This document shows positions 1 to 7,817 of a DNA stretch of 64,000 nucleotides, piece by piece; position 1 is the first letter of the stretch; each line of letters begins with the position of its first letter. Where the stretch lies: positions 33,256 to 97,255 of the forward strand of contig NZ_QETH01000011.1 in the NCBI RefSeq assembly GCF_003105115.1, read 5' to 3'. The notes below the pieces were generated by a model. It saw only the letters and a program-made list of their open reading frames with translations. It ran no database searches and had not been told where the DNA came from. The translations under genes were made by a program, and so were the position numbers. Source of the stretch: Flavobacterium sp. HTF (GTDB taxonomy: Bacteria; Bacteroidota; Bacteroidia; Flavobacteriales; Flavobacteriaceae).

Positions 1-300
1 AGCTTCTTTATTCTGACGTAGTTTTTCTCCAAACTGGCGAACAATTTCTCCACGTTGCGGAGCCGGAATCAATCTGAACGTTTTAAAAGCTTCTGTCGCT
101 GACTGCATTACTCTTTCGTAATCCTGAGGTGTTGACATTTTTACCGAAGCAATTAATTTTCCGTCAACCGGAGAATAACTTTCCAGGATTTCTCCTGACG
201 AAAAGTTCTGTATACCTGTTGAAGTTCCTTCATTTATCGATTTGATGCCCAATTTTTCCAGAGCCTCATTCATTCCAAATTGCGATGCTATTGTTGTCAT
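1..300 (-). CDS. Aldehyde dehydrogenase, ALDH7/antiquitin type, N-terminal part (cut by window edge)
   Basis: The first 100 codons are present, reading from an ATG at 300 down to base 1, and the frame is open to the edge. The encoded N-terminus begins MTTIASQFGMNEALEKLGI and continues through INEGTSTG, SGEILESYSPVDG and the block PAPQRGEIVRQFGEKLR. I recognise this as the start of ALDH7-family enzymes (2-aminoadipate 6-semialdehyde / piperideine-6-carboxylate dehydrogenases of lysine catabolism). The NAD-binding core and catalytic Cys lie outside the window, so activity cannot be judged. It is transcribed divergently from the gene at 485. Family assignment is fairly secure; the exact substrate is inference. 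Confidence 0.85.
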   Translation of the reverse strand, partial: MTTIASQFGMNEALEKLGIKSINEGTSTGIQNFSSGEILESYSPVDGKLIASVKMSTPQDYERVMQSATEAFKTFRLIPAPQRGEIVRQFGEKLRQNKEA

Positions 301-484
301 TGTAACTTTTTTAGTTAAAATTGTTATATTTTTATGTAAAGATATTATTTCGAACGGAATATCAATTCAATTTGAATTGTTAAAATGAGAGTAAATTTAA
401 GGTTAATTAAAATCAATTGCAGGAATAATGAGCAATTTATTCCCTTTAATTCCTGAAATTTGCAGCATTAAATTTATTTTTATT

Positions 485-1444
485 ATGAGTATTTTCAATA
501 GAGTTTTGATTTGTCTGATCTTAATTTCAACAGCTGCTTTTTCTCAAAAACAACAAAAATCATCTTTTCAGGTAGTTCCTTTAGGAGTAAAAGGTGGTAT
601 TGACGAAAAAAATCTTTCAGCTTATTTATTAGCCCCTTCAGACACAAAAGATTTTATTTGCCTGGATGCGGGAACAGTAAACGCCGGAATCGAAAAAGCA
701 ATTGAAAAGAAAGTTTTCAAAGTTTCTACAAGTGAGGTGTTACGAAAATATATAAAAGGATATCTGATATCGCATGCGCATCTGGATCATGTTTCAGGAT
801 TGATCATTAATTCCCCAGCTGATTCTTCCAAAACCGTTTATGCTACAAATAAATGTATGGAAATGATGGAAAATCATTATTTTAATGATCAGACCTGGGC
901 AAATTTTGGAGATAAGGGTGCTGGTTTTCCATTAAAAAAATATCATTTTCAAACCTTAAATCCAACGGAAGAAACTGCTGTTTCAAATACAAAAATGACG
1001 GTAAAGGCTTTTCCTTTAAGTCATGTTAATCCTTTTGAAAGTACTGCTTTTTTAATTAAAAATGGCGAGTCGTACGCATTGTATTTAGGTGATACCGGTC
1101 CTGACTCTGTTGAAAAAAGTGATAAATTAAAAGCTTTATGGACAGCAGTTGCGCCTTTGGTTCAAAACAAACAACTAAAAGGTATTTTTATTGAAGTTTC
1201 TTTTCCAAATGAGCAGCCCGATCAGTTTTTATTTGGTCATTTAACTCCGAATTATTTGATGAAAGAACTTCACATTCTGGAAGATTTAGCCGGAAAAGAT
1301 TCCCTGAAAAACTTTAAAATTATTATTACTCATTTAAAACCACCTGCAAAGAATATTGCCAAAATTAAAGAGCAGTTAAAAAATCAAAATGATTTGGGTG
1401 TAAAGATTATTTATCCTGAACAAGGGAAAAGATTTGAGTTGTAA
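485..1444 (+). CDS. MBL-fold class II 3',5'-cyclic-nucleotide phosphodiesterase-like protein, exported
   Basis: The protein has a hydrophobic signal peptide (MSIFNRVLICLILISTAAFS, then Q) followed by a metallo-beta-lactamase-fold domain. The metal-binding motif HAHLDH is followed by SGL, with further blocks SHVNPFESTAFLI, LYLGDTG and IITHLKP. This set of motifs is typical of the class II cyclic-nucleotide phosphodiesterases (yeast PDE1, Vibrio CpdP), which hydrolyse cAMP or cGMP; the export signal suggests a periplasmic enzyme. I chose the ATG at 485 because the upstream in-frame ATG at 428 would put a non-signal-like extension before the signal peptide. The toxin gene begins 55 bp downstream on the same strand and may be read through from here. 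Confidence 0.8.
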   Translation: MSIFNRVLICLILISTAAFSQKQQKSSFQVVPLGVKGGIDEKNLSAYLLAPSDTKDFICLDAGTVNAGIEKAIEKKVFKVSTSEVLRKYIKGYLISHAHLDHVSGLIINSPADSSKTVYATNKCMEMMENHYFNDQTWANFGDKGAGFPLKKYHFQTLNPTEETAVSNTKMTVKAFPLSHVNPFESTAFLIKNGESYALYLGDTGPDSVEKSDKLKALWTAVAPLVQNKQLKGIFIEVSFPNEQPDQFLFGHLTPNYLMKELHILEDLAGKDSLKNFKIIITHLKPPAKNIAKIKEQLKNQNDLGVKIIYPEQGKRFEL

Positions 1445-1499
1445 GATAATAAATTTGTAGGTTATTTTTTATAATTTGGCCAGCCAATTAAATCATATA

Positions 1500-1790
1500 A
1501 TGAATATTGTTTGGTCTAAAAAAGCAAATTATAGCTTTTATAAAATTCGAAATTATCTTGAAGAATTTTGGAATCCGTTGATTGCTCAAAAATTCATCAA
1601 CGACGTTTTACACATCATTATTTTATTAGAAAAAAATCCTATGCTGGGAAAATATAACCCAAATTTAAAGTGCAGGGAAATACTAATTTCTAAGCAAATC
1701 AGATTATATTATGATGTAAGTGAGGAATATATCGAATTAATTACATTTTACAATAGTCGTCAGAAACCTATAAATCTACTCGATTTATAA
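1500..1790 (+). CDS. ParE/RelE-type toxin of a type II toxin-antitoxin pair
   Basis: This 96-residue basic protein starts MNIVWSKKANYSFYKIRNYL and contains a second block, LEKNPMLGKYNPNLKCREIL, followed by IRLYYDVSEEYIELITFYNSRQKP. The alpha-alpha-beta-beta layout, the central P-x-L-G-x-Y segment and the C-terminal F-x-x-R-Q-x-P are characteristic of the ParE/RelE superfamily, whose members act on gyrase or on ribosome-bound mRNA; which target applies is not visible. An upstream TTG at 1476 is in frame, but the ATG at 1500 aligns with the normal family start. The stop is only 2 bp from the stop of the reverse-strand HTH gene, so the pair is convergent instead of forming the usual co-directional operon. 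Confidence 0.78.
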   Translation: MNIVWSKKANYSFYKIRNYLEEFWNPLIAQKFINDVLHIIILLEKNPMLGKYNPNLKCREILISKQIRLYYDVSEEYIELITFYNSRQKPINLLDL

Positions 1791-1792
1791 AA

Positions 1793-2104
1793 TCATATAA
1801 GATTTTTACTTTTTAATTCAGCCAGCATCTCTTCATGAGTAATATAGTCTCCATTTTTTAAATCCAGTTTACCCTGTTCGATATCTGCTTTCAATTCTAA
1901 TATAAAGTTTTCTTCTGGAGAAATTATTCTGGCAATAGAAAGCATTTCGTCCGGTGTAAATGTTTGAGTTTTTAATTTACGATAAAATGTTGGACTGGGT
2001 ATACCTATTTTTTCAATAATATAATTCTTTTTAAAAGGAGATTTACTCATTAATTCCTCAATATCAGTCACTATATTTTTATATGCAATTATTTCCTGTA
2101 TCAT
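1793..2104 (-). CDS. HTH-type antitoxin-like regulator, convergent with the toxin gene
   Basis: This 103-residue protein has an N-terminal helical DNA-binding segment (residues about 15-65, with the turn-containing stretch IIEKIGIPSPTFYRKLK). Its C-terminal tail reads LELKADIEQGKLDLKNG then DYITHEEMLAELK. That tail closely resembles the toxin-neutralising end of many type II antitoxins (ADIEAGR..SHEEV pattern), so the protein looks like a DNA-binding and neutralising fusion. A symmetric palindrome sits 3-44 bp upstream of its start, overlapping a TATTTTTG promoter box, which suggests autorepression. The pairing with the adjacent toxin is inferred from tail type and position; a stand-alone regulator is the alternative. 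Confidence 0.68.
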   Translation of the reverse strand: MIQEIIAYKNIVTDIEELMSKSPFKKNYIIEKIGIPSPTFYRKLKTQTFTPDEMLSIARIISPEENFILELKADIEQGKLDLKNGDYITHEEMLAELKSKNLI

Positions 2105-2106
2105 AA

Positions 2107-2148
2107 TTGATGTATTTATATCTCATATATGATACAAAAATACATCAA
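2107..2148 (-). promoter_or_regulatory. Symmetric operator and promoter of the antitoxin-like gene
   Basis: Perfect 11-bp inverted arms (2107-2117 TTGATGTATTT and 2138-2148 AAATACATCAA) share their exact centre (2127.5) with an inner 10-bp palindrome, TCATATATGA at 2123-2132. On the reverse strand the right arm contains TATTTTTG (2142-2135), a match to the Bacteroidota -7 box TAnnTTTG. Binding of the HTH protein here would cover its own promoter. This is inferred from position and symmetry. Confidence 0.65.
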
Positions 2149-2176
2149 AACTATAATATAATTGTTATGGTTTAAA

Positions 2177-2716
2177 TTATTTCTTAGCCGTAAACCTTGG
2201 ATCTGTTTCCATTACAGTTCCGCATTTATCACAGGTTCTTAATTCTTCTGAATTATAGAAATGTTCAAAATGTGGAAGAAAATCTTTTTCGATATTATGC
2301 AATTCAAAAAACACTTCATACAGTTTGTGGTTGCAATTATCACAATGCCAAAGCAAACCATCTGTGTAGCCTTTCCCTGCGCGTTTACGCTCGATTACCA
2401 GACCAATTGAACCTTCTGAACGAACCGGGGAATGTGGAATTTTTGCCGGATGCAGGTACATATCACCCGCATTTAAGATCATTTCCTTACGCTCACCATC
2501 TTCCTGAATTACAACTTTTATACTGCCTTCTAATTGATAAAACAGCTCTTCTGTTTCGTTGTAATGATAATCTTTACGGGCATTTGGTCCCGCAACAATC
2601 ATAACTATATAATCGCCGGAATCTACATACAGATTTTTGTTCCCGACTGGTGGTTTCAGTAATTGACGATTTTCCTCAATCCATTTTGTGAGGTTGAAAG
2701 GTTTTGCTATTGCCAT
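2177..2716 (-). CDS. nbaC: 3-hydroxyanthranilate 3,4-dioxygenase
   Basis: This 179-residue cupin opens the ring of 3-hydroxyanthranilate with O2 to give 2-amino-3-carboxymuconate semialdehyde, the precursor of quinolinate in the kynurenine pathway (de novo NAD synthesis or tryptophan breakdown). The catalytic iron ligands appear at the standard family positions: His51 and Glu57 in DYHYNETEELF and His95 in KIPHSP, with the substrate-binding Arg47 and Arg99. The C-terminal rubredoxin-like iron site of bacterial enzymes is complete, with C-x2-C in LWHCDNCNH and C-x2-C in RTCDKCGT. Length is normal. No other kynurenine-pathway gene is adjacent in the window. Confidence 0.95.
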   Translation of the reverse strand: MAIAKPFNLTKWIEENRQLLKPPVGNKNLYVDSGDYIVMIVAGPNARKDYHYNETEELFYQLEGSIKVVIQEDGERKEMILNAGDMYLHPAKIPHSPVRSEGSIGLVIERKRAGKGYTDGLLWHCDNCNHKLYEVFFELHNIEKDFLPHFEHFYNSEELRTCDKCGTVMETDPRFTAKK

Positions 2717-2809
2717 TTTTTAGCTGCTAAGTTTCTATGAAGCTAAGTTAAGGAAAAGTTTCCAGTCTTTGCTTTAGTTTTAAGTCACAGTCGTAGTTTT
2801 CCACCGTCC

Positions 2810-3889
2810 TTAAAAAGCTTCTTTAATCAGATAAATATAAACCGGAAAATGATCGCTGTAACCCACTTCTGTTAATGTATGTCGTAACGGATATCCTTTG
2901 TATTTTCCTGAATTCTGAATAAGATAGAGTTTATTAAATATGCCGGCTTTCCAGAAATTAAAAGAAGAAAAATCAGGTTTTATCAGAGATTCGGTAACCA
3001 TAATCTGGTCAAAAATATCCCAGGAATCCCTAAAGGCCAGTGTTCCCTGTCCTCTATTGAACATTTCTTCAAAAGGATTAAAAATTCCAAATTCAGGAAC
3101 TTCTGTTTTTTTTGCCTTTGCTCCTAAAGCTACTTTTACACTTTTATTATAAGGACCGTCGTTTAAATCGCCCATCGTAATCACTTTTGCACTTGGGTTT
3201 ATTTTCTGGAGCGAATCAATAATTTTTCTGTTTAAAGCTCCGGCTGCTTCTCGATATTTACCCGAAGCTTTTTCTCCTCCGGATCTGGACGGCCAGTGGT
3301 TGACGATAATATTTATTTCTTCTCCGTCTAAAAATCCTGTGATTAAAAGCTGGTCTCTTGTAAAAACACGATTATTTAGAATTGCCGGTTCTGCATCTTC
3401 CTCCGTTTCTTCCTTTGAAATTGTTTTATTTTTATAAATTATTAATGGAATGTTGGAGAATGATACCGGCTTGAAATATTTTTTCTGATATAACAAGGCG
3501 ACATCTATCCCGCGTTTGTCAGGCGAATCAAAATGTATAATCCCATAATTATAATTCAGCAATTTTGGCTGTTTGATTAAATCTTCCAGCACTCCCCTGT
3601 TCTCGATTTCGGAACCTCCTATTAAAGTAGGTGCGTTTGTGTTTTCAGCTGTGCCGATTTCAGATAAAACTCTTGCCAGATTCTGAAGTTTTTGATGGTA
3701 TTTTTCTTTTGTCCAGTTCTGGATTCCGTTGGGTGTCCACTCATCATCATTTGTTGCGGGATCATTTATAGTATCAAACAAAATTTTGAAATTATAAAAA
3801 TCTAATGTAGGAATATTATATTTTTTATATTGTGCATGTAAGAATGTTACAAAGAAAAAAAGCAGGCAAAACCGTATATTAAAACGCAT
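2810..3889 (-). CDS. Exported endonuclease/exonuclease/phosphatase-family protein
   Basis: A short signal peptide (MRFNIRFCLLFFFVTFLHAQ) is followed by an EEP-fold domain. The recognisable motifs run in the expected order: the Mg-ligand Glu in GGSEIENRGVLEDL, the VNHWPSRSGG block, the MGDLNDGP block (catalytic Asp and Asn) and the C-terminal YSDHFPVYI (SDH). Members of this superfamily cleave phosphodiester bonds in nucleic acids or other phosphates; the extracytoplasmic location suggests nutrient nucleic-acid or phosphate scavenging, but the substrate cannot be read. Length (359 aa) is normal. It is transcribed divergently from the serine hydrolase gene, with about 140 bp between them. Confidence 0.85.
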   Translation of the reverse strand: MRFNIRFCLLFFFVTFLHAQYKKYNIPTLDFYNFKILFDTINDPATNDDEWTPNGIQNWTKEKYHQKLQNLARVLSEIGTAENTNAPTLIGGSEIENRGVLEDLIKQPKLLNYNYGIIHFDSPDKRGIDVALLYQKKYFKPVSFSNIPLIIYKNKTISKEETEEDAEPAILNNRVFTRDQLLITGFLDGEEINIIVNHWPSRSGGEKASGKYREAAGALNRKIIDSLQKINPSAKVITMGDLNDGPYNKSVKVALGAKAKKTEVPEFGIFNPFEEMFNRGQGTLAFRDSWDIFDQIMVTESLIKPDFSSFNFWKAGIFNKLYLIQNSGKYKGYPLRHTLTEVGYSDHFPVYIYLIKEAF

Positions 3890-4029
3890 AAAAAATAGTA
3901 TTTAGAAAAACCGGCTCAATTTAATGAAATTATATTTGTAAGAAATTTATATTGCTGATTTTTTTGACTTATATCTTTGTTTCTCAAAAAATCTCATGTA
4001 ACTTGCTTACAAAATCTGATAATTTCAAA

Positions 4030-5103
4030 ATGAAAAAAAACTATTCTATTGCCTTTCTATTTCTTTTTTTAAACACCTTTTACGGGCAAAAAAACAGCTC
4101 TTTTGCAGATAGTATCAGGATAAAATACAAGATTCCGGAATTGGCATATGCTGTGGTTTCATCAGATTCAATATTTGAAATTAATGCTTTGGGGTATCAA
4201 CGTTATAATTCTTCCTATAAAGCAAAAATTGATGATAAATTTCGTTTAGGTTCAATTACAAAAACAGTTACCAGCTATATTGCAACTCTGCTGGTCAAAG
4301 AAGGGAAAATAAAATGGGATACTAAATTCTTTGATTTGTACCCTGAATTAAAAGCAAAAAGTAATCCGGAAACATACAATTTTACGCTACAGGATTTTTT
4401 AACTTTTCGTGCAAAACTTGGTATTTGGTCTTATGGAAATGAAACCCCGACTCCAAAAGAAATTAAAGGAAATGACCAGCAGCAGCGTTATGAATTTATT
4501 GCCTGGTTTTTTCAGCAAAATACTGTTCTAGAAAAGCAGGATATTTACTGGTCAAATCCAGGATATGTTGCTGCGGGATTAATGCTTGAGAAGGCAACCG
4601 GAAAAACATATGAAAATCTCGTTCAGGAATTAGGCAAATCTTTGAAAGTTGATTTTGATTTTGGACAACCCAATTTAAAAGATAAAAATCAGCCATGGGG
4701 TCATGATGAAAATCTGAAACCCGAAAAACCAACATTAAATTATAAATTAAACTGGCTTTCATCTGCCGGAAATATAAATGTAAGCTTACCTGATTTTTGT
4801 AAATTTACTCAAATGCAGCTTCAGGGATTATCAGGAAAATCAAAATTATTATCAGCTGAAGAATTCCATAACATGCATTATGGTTTACCCGAATATTCGT
4901 TTGGCTGGGAATCGGAAAATAATGAAAAAAGCCACCTTAAATATTCTTTTCATAACGGAAACCCTGGAACTTTTTTAGCTAAAGTATATCTTTGCAAATC
5001 TATCGACAAGGCTTTTATTCTCTTTGCAAACGTACAGTCTGAACAAGCCGACAAAGGATTAATGCTGCTTTTGGCTAAATTGCAGGAACAATACGGAGGC
5101 TAA
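4030..5103 (+). CDS. Exported serine hydrolase, class C beta-lactamase-like fold, with an altered active site
   Basis: The start at 4030 places a signal peptide (MKKNYSIAFLFLFLNTFYGQ) at the N-terminus; the longer in-frame start at 3952 would bury it. The nucleophile motif S75-I-T-K78 is intact in FRLGSITKTV. The second motif, normally Y-x-N in FxYSNxGY, reads W174-S-N176 within DIYWSNPGY, so Trp replaces the catalytic Tyr, with a Tyr directly before it. The usual LLTHxSGL block is also changed to FLTFRAKLG. A candidate third motif, H-N-G, occurs near the C-terminus (SFHNGNPGTF). The protein may be a divergent peptidase/esterase or a non-canonical member; its substrate is unknown. Confidence 0.8.
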   Translation: MKKNYSIAFLFLFLNTFYGQKNSSFADSIRIKYKIPELAYAVVSSDSIFEINALGYQRYNSSYKAKIDDKFRLGSITKTVTSYIATLLVKEGKIKWDTKFFDLYPELKAKSNPETYNFTLQDFLTFRAKLGIWSYGNETPTPKEIKGNDQQQRYEFIAWFFQQNTVLEKQDIYWSNPGYVAAGLMLEKATGKTYENLVQELGKSLKVDFDFGQPNLKDKNQPWGHDENLKPEKPTLNYKLNWLSSAGNINVSLPDFCKFTQMQLQGLSGKSKLLSAEEFHNMHYGLPEYSFGWESENNEKSHLKYSFHNGNPGTFLAKVYLCKSIDKAFILFANVQSEQADKGLMLLLAKLQEQYGG

Positions 5104-5153
5104 TTTTATTTAAAACCTTAAAAATAATTTATAAATTTAAGCAAAAGAAACTC

Positions 5154-6158
5154 ATGAACTTAATAGGATTTCATCATATAAAGAAACGTTTTACCATTTG
5201 TAAAATCGTATTTCTTACTTTTGCTTTACAATCATTCAACTGTCAATCCCAACAAAATATGATAACACCACCTTATTTACAAAAAGGAGATACTGTAGCT
5301 ATTTTGGCCACCGCCAGAAAAAATATAGATGATAATCTAAAACCTACTATAGAATTACTACACAGTTGGGGATTAGAAGCTGTAGTTGGAAGTACAATTG
5401 GTCTTGATGTAAACCAGCTTGCAGGAACTGACGAGCAGCGTGCAGCCGATTTTCAGAAACAGCTGGATAATCCGAACATTAAAGCTATCTGGTGTGTAAG
5501 GGGCGGATACGGAACTGTCCGAATGATTGACTTATTGGATTTTACAAAATTTAAGCAGCATCCAAAATGGATTGTTGGTTTTAGTGATGTTACGGTTTTA
5601 CACAACCATTTAAATACAATGGGTTATAAATCGATTCATGGCGTAATGCCGGTTACTGTTCCGCGGGCGACTGCTGCTGCCATTATTTCGATGAAAGCCA
5701 GTTTGTTTGGCGAACCGTTATCTTATAGTGTCGGTCCTGATAAAATGAACAGGTTTGGACAGGCAACCGGAGAATTGGTGGGAGGAAATTTATCTATTCT
5801 GTACAGTTTATTAGGATCTCAATCGGCGATTGATTGTAAGGATAAAATTTTGTTTATTGAAGATTTGGATGAATACCTTTATCATATAGACCGTATGATG
5901 ATGAATCTAAGAAGAAATGGCTGCATCGAAAACCTGAAAGGGATTGTAGTGGGAGCAATGACAAAAATGAAGGACAATGAAGTTCCATGGGGAAAAAATG
6001 CTGTTGAAATTGTAGATGATGTAACCAAAAAATATAATATTCCGGTCATTTTTAATTTCCCTGCAGGGCATATCCAGGACAACAGGGCTTTGATTATGGG
6101 AAGCACAGTTACAATAGATGTAAATCAAAACGGAAGCACTCTTACTTTTCAGAAATAA
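5154..6158 (+). CDS. LD-carboxypeptidase (peptidase family S66)
   Basis: This family removes the terminal D-alanine from murein tetrapeptides by cleaving the L,D bond during peptidoglycan recycling. All expected elements are present: the PPYLQKGDTVAILATA start of the fold, RGGYGTVRM, the catalytic Ser144 in VGFSDVT, Glu236 in LFIEDLDEYLYHIDRM and His306 in FPAGHIQDN, forming the family's Ser-Glu-His triad. The first 33 residues include a hydrophobic stretch (KIVFLTFALQSFNC), unlike cytosolic LdcA, so an exported or membrane-tethered version is likely. It lies 50 bp after the serine hydrolase on the same strand and may be cotranscribed. Confidence 0.88.
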   Translation: MNLIGFHHIKKRFTICKIVFLTFALQSFNCQSQQNMITPPYLQKGDTVAILATARKNIDDNLKPTIELLHSWGLEAVVGSTIGLDVNQLAGTDEQRAADFQKQLDNPNIKAIWCVRGGYGTVRMIDLLDFTKFKQHPKWIVGFSDVTVLHNHLNTMGYKSIHGVMPVTVPRATAAAIISMKASLFGEPLSYSVGPDKMNRFGQATGELVGGNLSILYSLLGSQSAIDCKDKILFIEDLDEYLYHIDRMMMNLRRNGCIENLKGIVVGAMTKMKDNEVPWGKNAVEIVDDVTKKYNIPVIFNFPAGHIQDNRALIMGSTVTIDVNQNGSTLTFQK

Positions 6159-6210
6159 AATCTCTTTCTTTTAGTTAAGAAAAAAATACCACAACATAAA
6201 TTTTTCTCAG

Positions 6211-6253
6211 AGACGCAAAGTCACAAAGTTTTATCGCTTTTGGCTTTGCGTCT
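6211..6253. repeat. Intergenic inverted repeat, GCAAAG type
   Basis: AGACGCAAAG at 6211-6220 pairs with CTTTGCGTCT at 6244-6253 (10 bp, perfect). The surrounding sequence is rich in CAAAGT and CTTTG words. It resembles the larger nested element at 49752-49890 and fills most of the gap between the LD-carboxypeptidase gene and yraN. Confidence 0.6.
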
Positions 6254-6300
6254 TTGCTACTTTGGATATAAATGATCAATCTAAAACTTATCAGTAATAA

Positions 6301-6660
6301 ATGGCTGAACATAATGAATTAGGAAAAAAAGGAGAAGAACTTGCTGTAGAATTTCTCTTAAAAGACGGTTATGAAATTCTGGACAGAAACTGGACATATC
6401 AGAAAGCAGAAATAGATATCATTGCACAAAAAGAAAATATTTTGGCCGTCATTGAAGTCAAAACAAGATCGAGTTCAGATTTTGGTTTACCACAGGATTT
6501 TGTCAAGTCAAAAAAAATTCAATTACTAATAAAAGCAGTAAATGCCTACATAAACGATAGGGAAATAGATTTTGAAATCCGTTTTGACATCATCGCAGTC
6601 CATAAAAACGGTGAATCATTTGCTGTTGAACATCTTACGGATGCTTTTTATCACTTTTAA
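6301..6660 (+). CDS. yraN: YraN family (UPF0102) nuclease-fold protein
   Basis: This 119-residue protein has the full UPF0102 signature: GKKGEELAVEFL, GYEILDRNW, a PD-(D/E)xK-like core with Glu and Asp in KAEIDIIAQ, and IEVKTRSSSDFG. The fold is that of archaeal Holliday-junction resolvases and restriction endonucleases, but the cellular role of YraN is not established. Length is standard. The region immediately upstream holds the GCAAAG repeat, and a clear promoter for the next gene begins right after its stop codon, so it is probably transcribed on its own or with the S66 gene. Confidence 0.92.
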   Translation: MAEHNELGKKGEELAVEFLLKDGYEILDRNWTYQKAEIDIIAQKENILAVIEVKTRSSSDFGLPQDFVKSKKIQLLIKAVNAYINDREIDFEIRFDIIAVHKNGESFAVEHLTDAFYHF

Positions 6661-6681
6661 CATAATTTTTTATTGTTATAA

Positions 6682-6712
6682 TTGTAACAAATTGTTTTTT
6701 TATTTATATTTG
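6682..6712 (+). promoter_or_regulatory. Bacteroidota-type promoter of the ACT-domain gene
   Basis: TATATTTG at 6705-6712 matches the -7 consensus TAnnTTTG exactly. A TTG at 6682-6684 lies 20 nt upstream as a candidate -33 element. The coding start follows at 6782, leaving a leader of about 65 nt. Confidence 0.6.
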
Positions 6713-6781
6713 CAGAGATTTATAACATCGCACTGTTAACTCAAACCAACCAATTACGTTACCAAAAAAAAGAAAAAAATT

Positions 6782-7438
6782 ATGAAAACCGTTTCCTCCA
6801 TTGTAGAAAATTACATTAAAACAAAGCCTTTTTTATTAAATGCCTTATCACTCGGAATTATCAATTTAACTTCACTTTCCCGTAATATCATGACGGAACT
6901 GGAAAGCGAATTTGGAAAAGAGGTAAAACAAGGTGCAGTTGTAATGTCGCTTAAACGACTCACTGAAGAATTAGATTTTAAACTAAATCATAAAATCAAC
7001 AAAGTCATTAAGAATATTGGGGAAATTACGGTTCGTTCAGAATTAACAGATTATACTTTTGCAGCTTCAGAGACTGTTTTGAACAAACAGGCTGATCTTA
7101 TTTCTGATATTAATGTTTTATCTGATATTTTTTATACCTCATCACGTGGTGTAAATGAGACTAACATTGTGGTAAGCAGCAGCGTTAATCATCTGGTTGA
7201 AAAACACTTCATGCGCGAAAAACTAATTCAGAAGTTAGATAACCTGGCTTCTATTACAGTAAAATTACCAAAAGAGAATATTGTTGTTCCGGGAATTTAT
7301 TACTTTATTTTTCAACGTTTGGCCTGGGAAGGAATTATCATCAACGAGGTAATTTCAACTTCAAATGAGTTCACTATTTTAGTTGGTGAAGATCAGGTTG
7401 ATGTTGCTTTTAAAGTGATTAAAGATTTGAAAAACTAG
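6782..7438 (+). CDS. ACT-domain protein of unknown function (aspartate-kinase regulatory-domain-like)
   Basis: The 218-residue product has a helical N-terminal half (residues about 1-70, including an NLTSLSRNI..ELE stretch compatible with a winged-helix-like region). The C-terminal ACT-like domain (about 150-218) contains VPGIYYFIFQRLAWEGIIINEVIS and FTILVGEDQVDVAFKVI, a pattern like the small-molecule-binding half of aspartate kinases. No kinase catalytic domain is present. Such proteins are often labelled aspartate kinase in Bacteroidota, but nothing here supports catalysis; a ligand-sensing regulator is more plausible. It has its own promoter upstream and a strong terminator just downstream, so it appears monocistronic. 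Confidence 0.75.
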   Translation: MKTVSSIVENYIKTKPFLLNALSLGIINLTSLSRNIMTELESEFGKEVKQGAVVMSLKRLTEELDFKLNHKINKVIKNIGEITVRSELTDYTFAASETVLNKQADLISDINVLSDIFYTSSRGVNETNIVVSSSVNHLVEKHFMREKLIQKLDNLASITVKLPKENIVVPGIYYFIFQRLAWEGIIINEVISTSNEFTILVGEDQVDVAFKVIKDLKN

Positions 7439-7471
7439 ATCTCAACAAATACTAAAAATATCTAAATAAGG

Positions 7472-7516
7472 AATCCTTTTGTCTTTTAAACCTTAAAAAG
7501 ATAAAAGGATTTTTTC
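7472..7516 (+). terminator. Rho-independent terminator after the ACT-domain gene
   Basis: A stem of about 16 bp pairs 7472-7487 with 7496-7511 (AATCCTTTT..TCTTTT against AAAAGA..AAAAGGATT, one G-T pair) and is followed by a T-run to 7515. The 379-bp gap up to the sigma-factor gene holds only this terminator and the next promoter; I see nothing else in it. Confidence 0.85.
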
Positions 7517-7709
7517 TGTTTAGTCACTTCCCATAGTCTTTGCTTTCACATACAAATAAGAATATTCTCAAAAGTATAATTCGAAATTGACAGCGGTCTT
7601 CAAAAAGCGTCAAAAAGACACTTACTTATAAAGCGTGACTTGCAGGCGTTTATTCTTCATTTAGTAAAAAAACTAACAAAAATTAAGAAATAAGTTTTTT
7701 TACTTATAA

Positions 7710-7739
7710 TTTGCTGAGAATAATATTTTTATATATTTG
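7710..7739 (+). promoter_or_regulatory. Bacteroidota-type promoter of the ECF sigma gene
   Basis: TTTG at 7710-7713 and TATATTTG at 7732-7739 are exact matches to the -33 and -7 elements, separated by 18 nt. The start codon is at 7818, giving a leader of roughly 70 nt. The sigma gene therefore seems to be transcribed by the housekeeping polymerase. Confidence 0.7.
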
Positions 7740-7817
7740 CTAACCAATCAAGTCAATCACACCACCCATTTTGATAGTCATAATATAATTAGAACTAAGT
7801 AAAGACTAATTAAATTA

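Noticed and set aside
2197..2604. 135-codon forward-strand open frame opposite the 3-hydroxyanthranilate dioxygenase gene
   Set aside because: It lies wholly inside a well-supported gene on the other strand, has no recognisable domain, and its composition is what the reverse complement of that gene would give.
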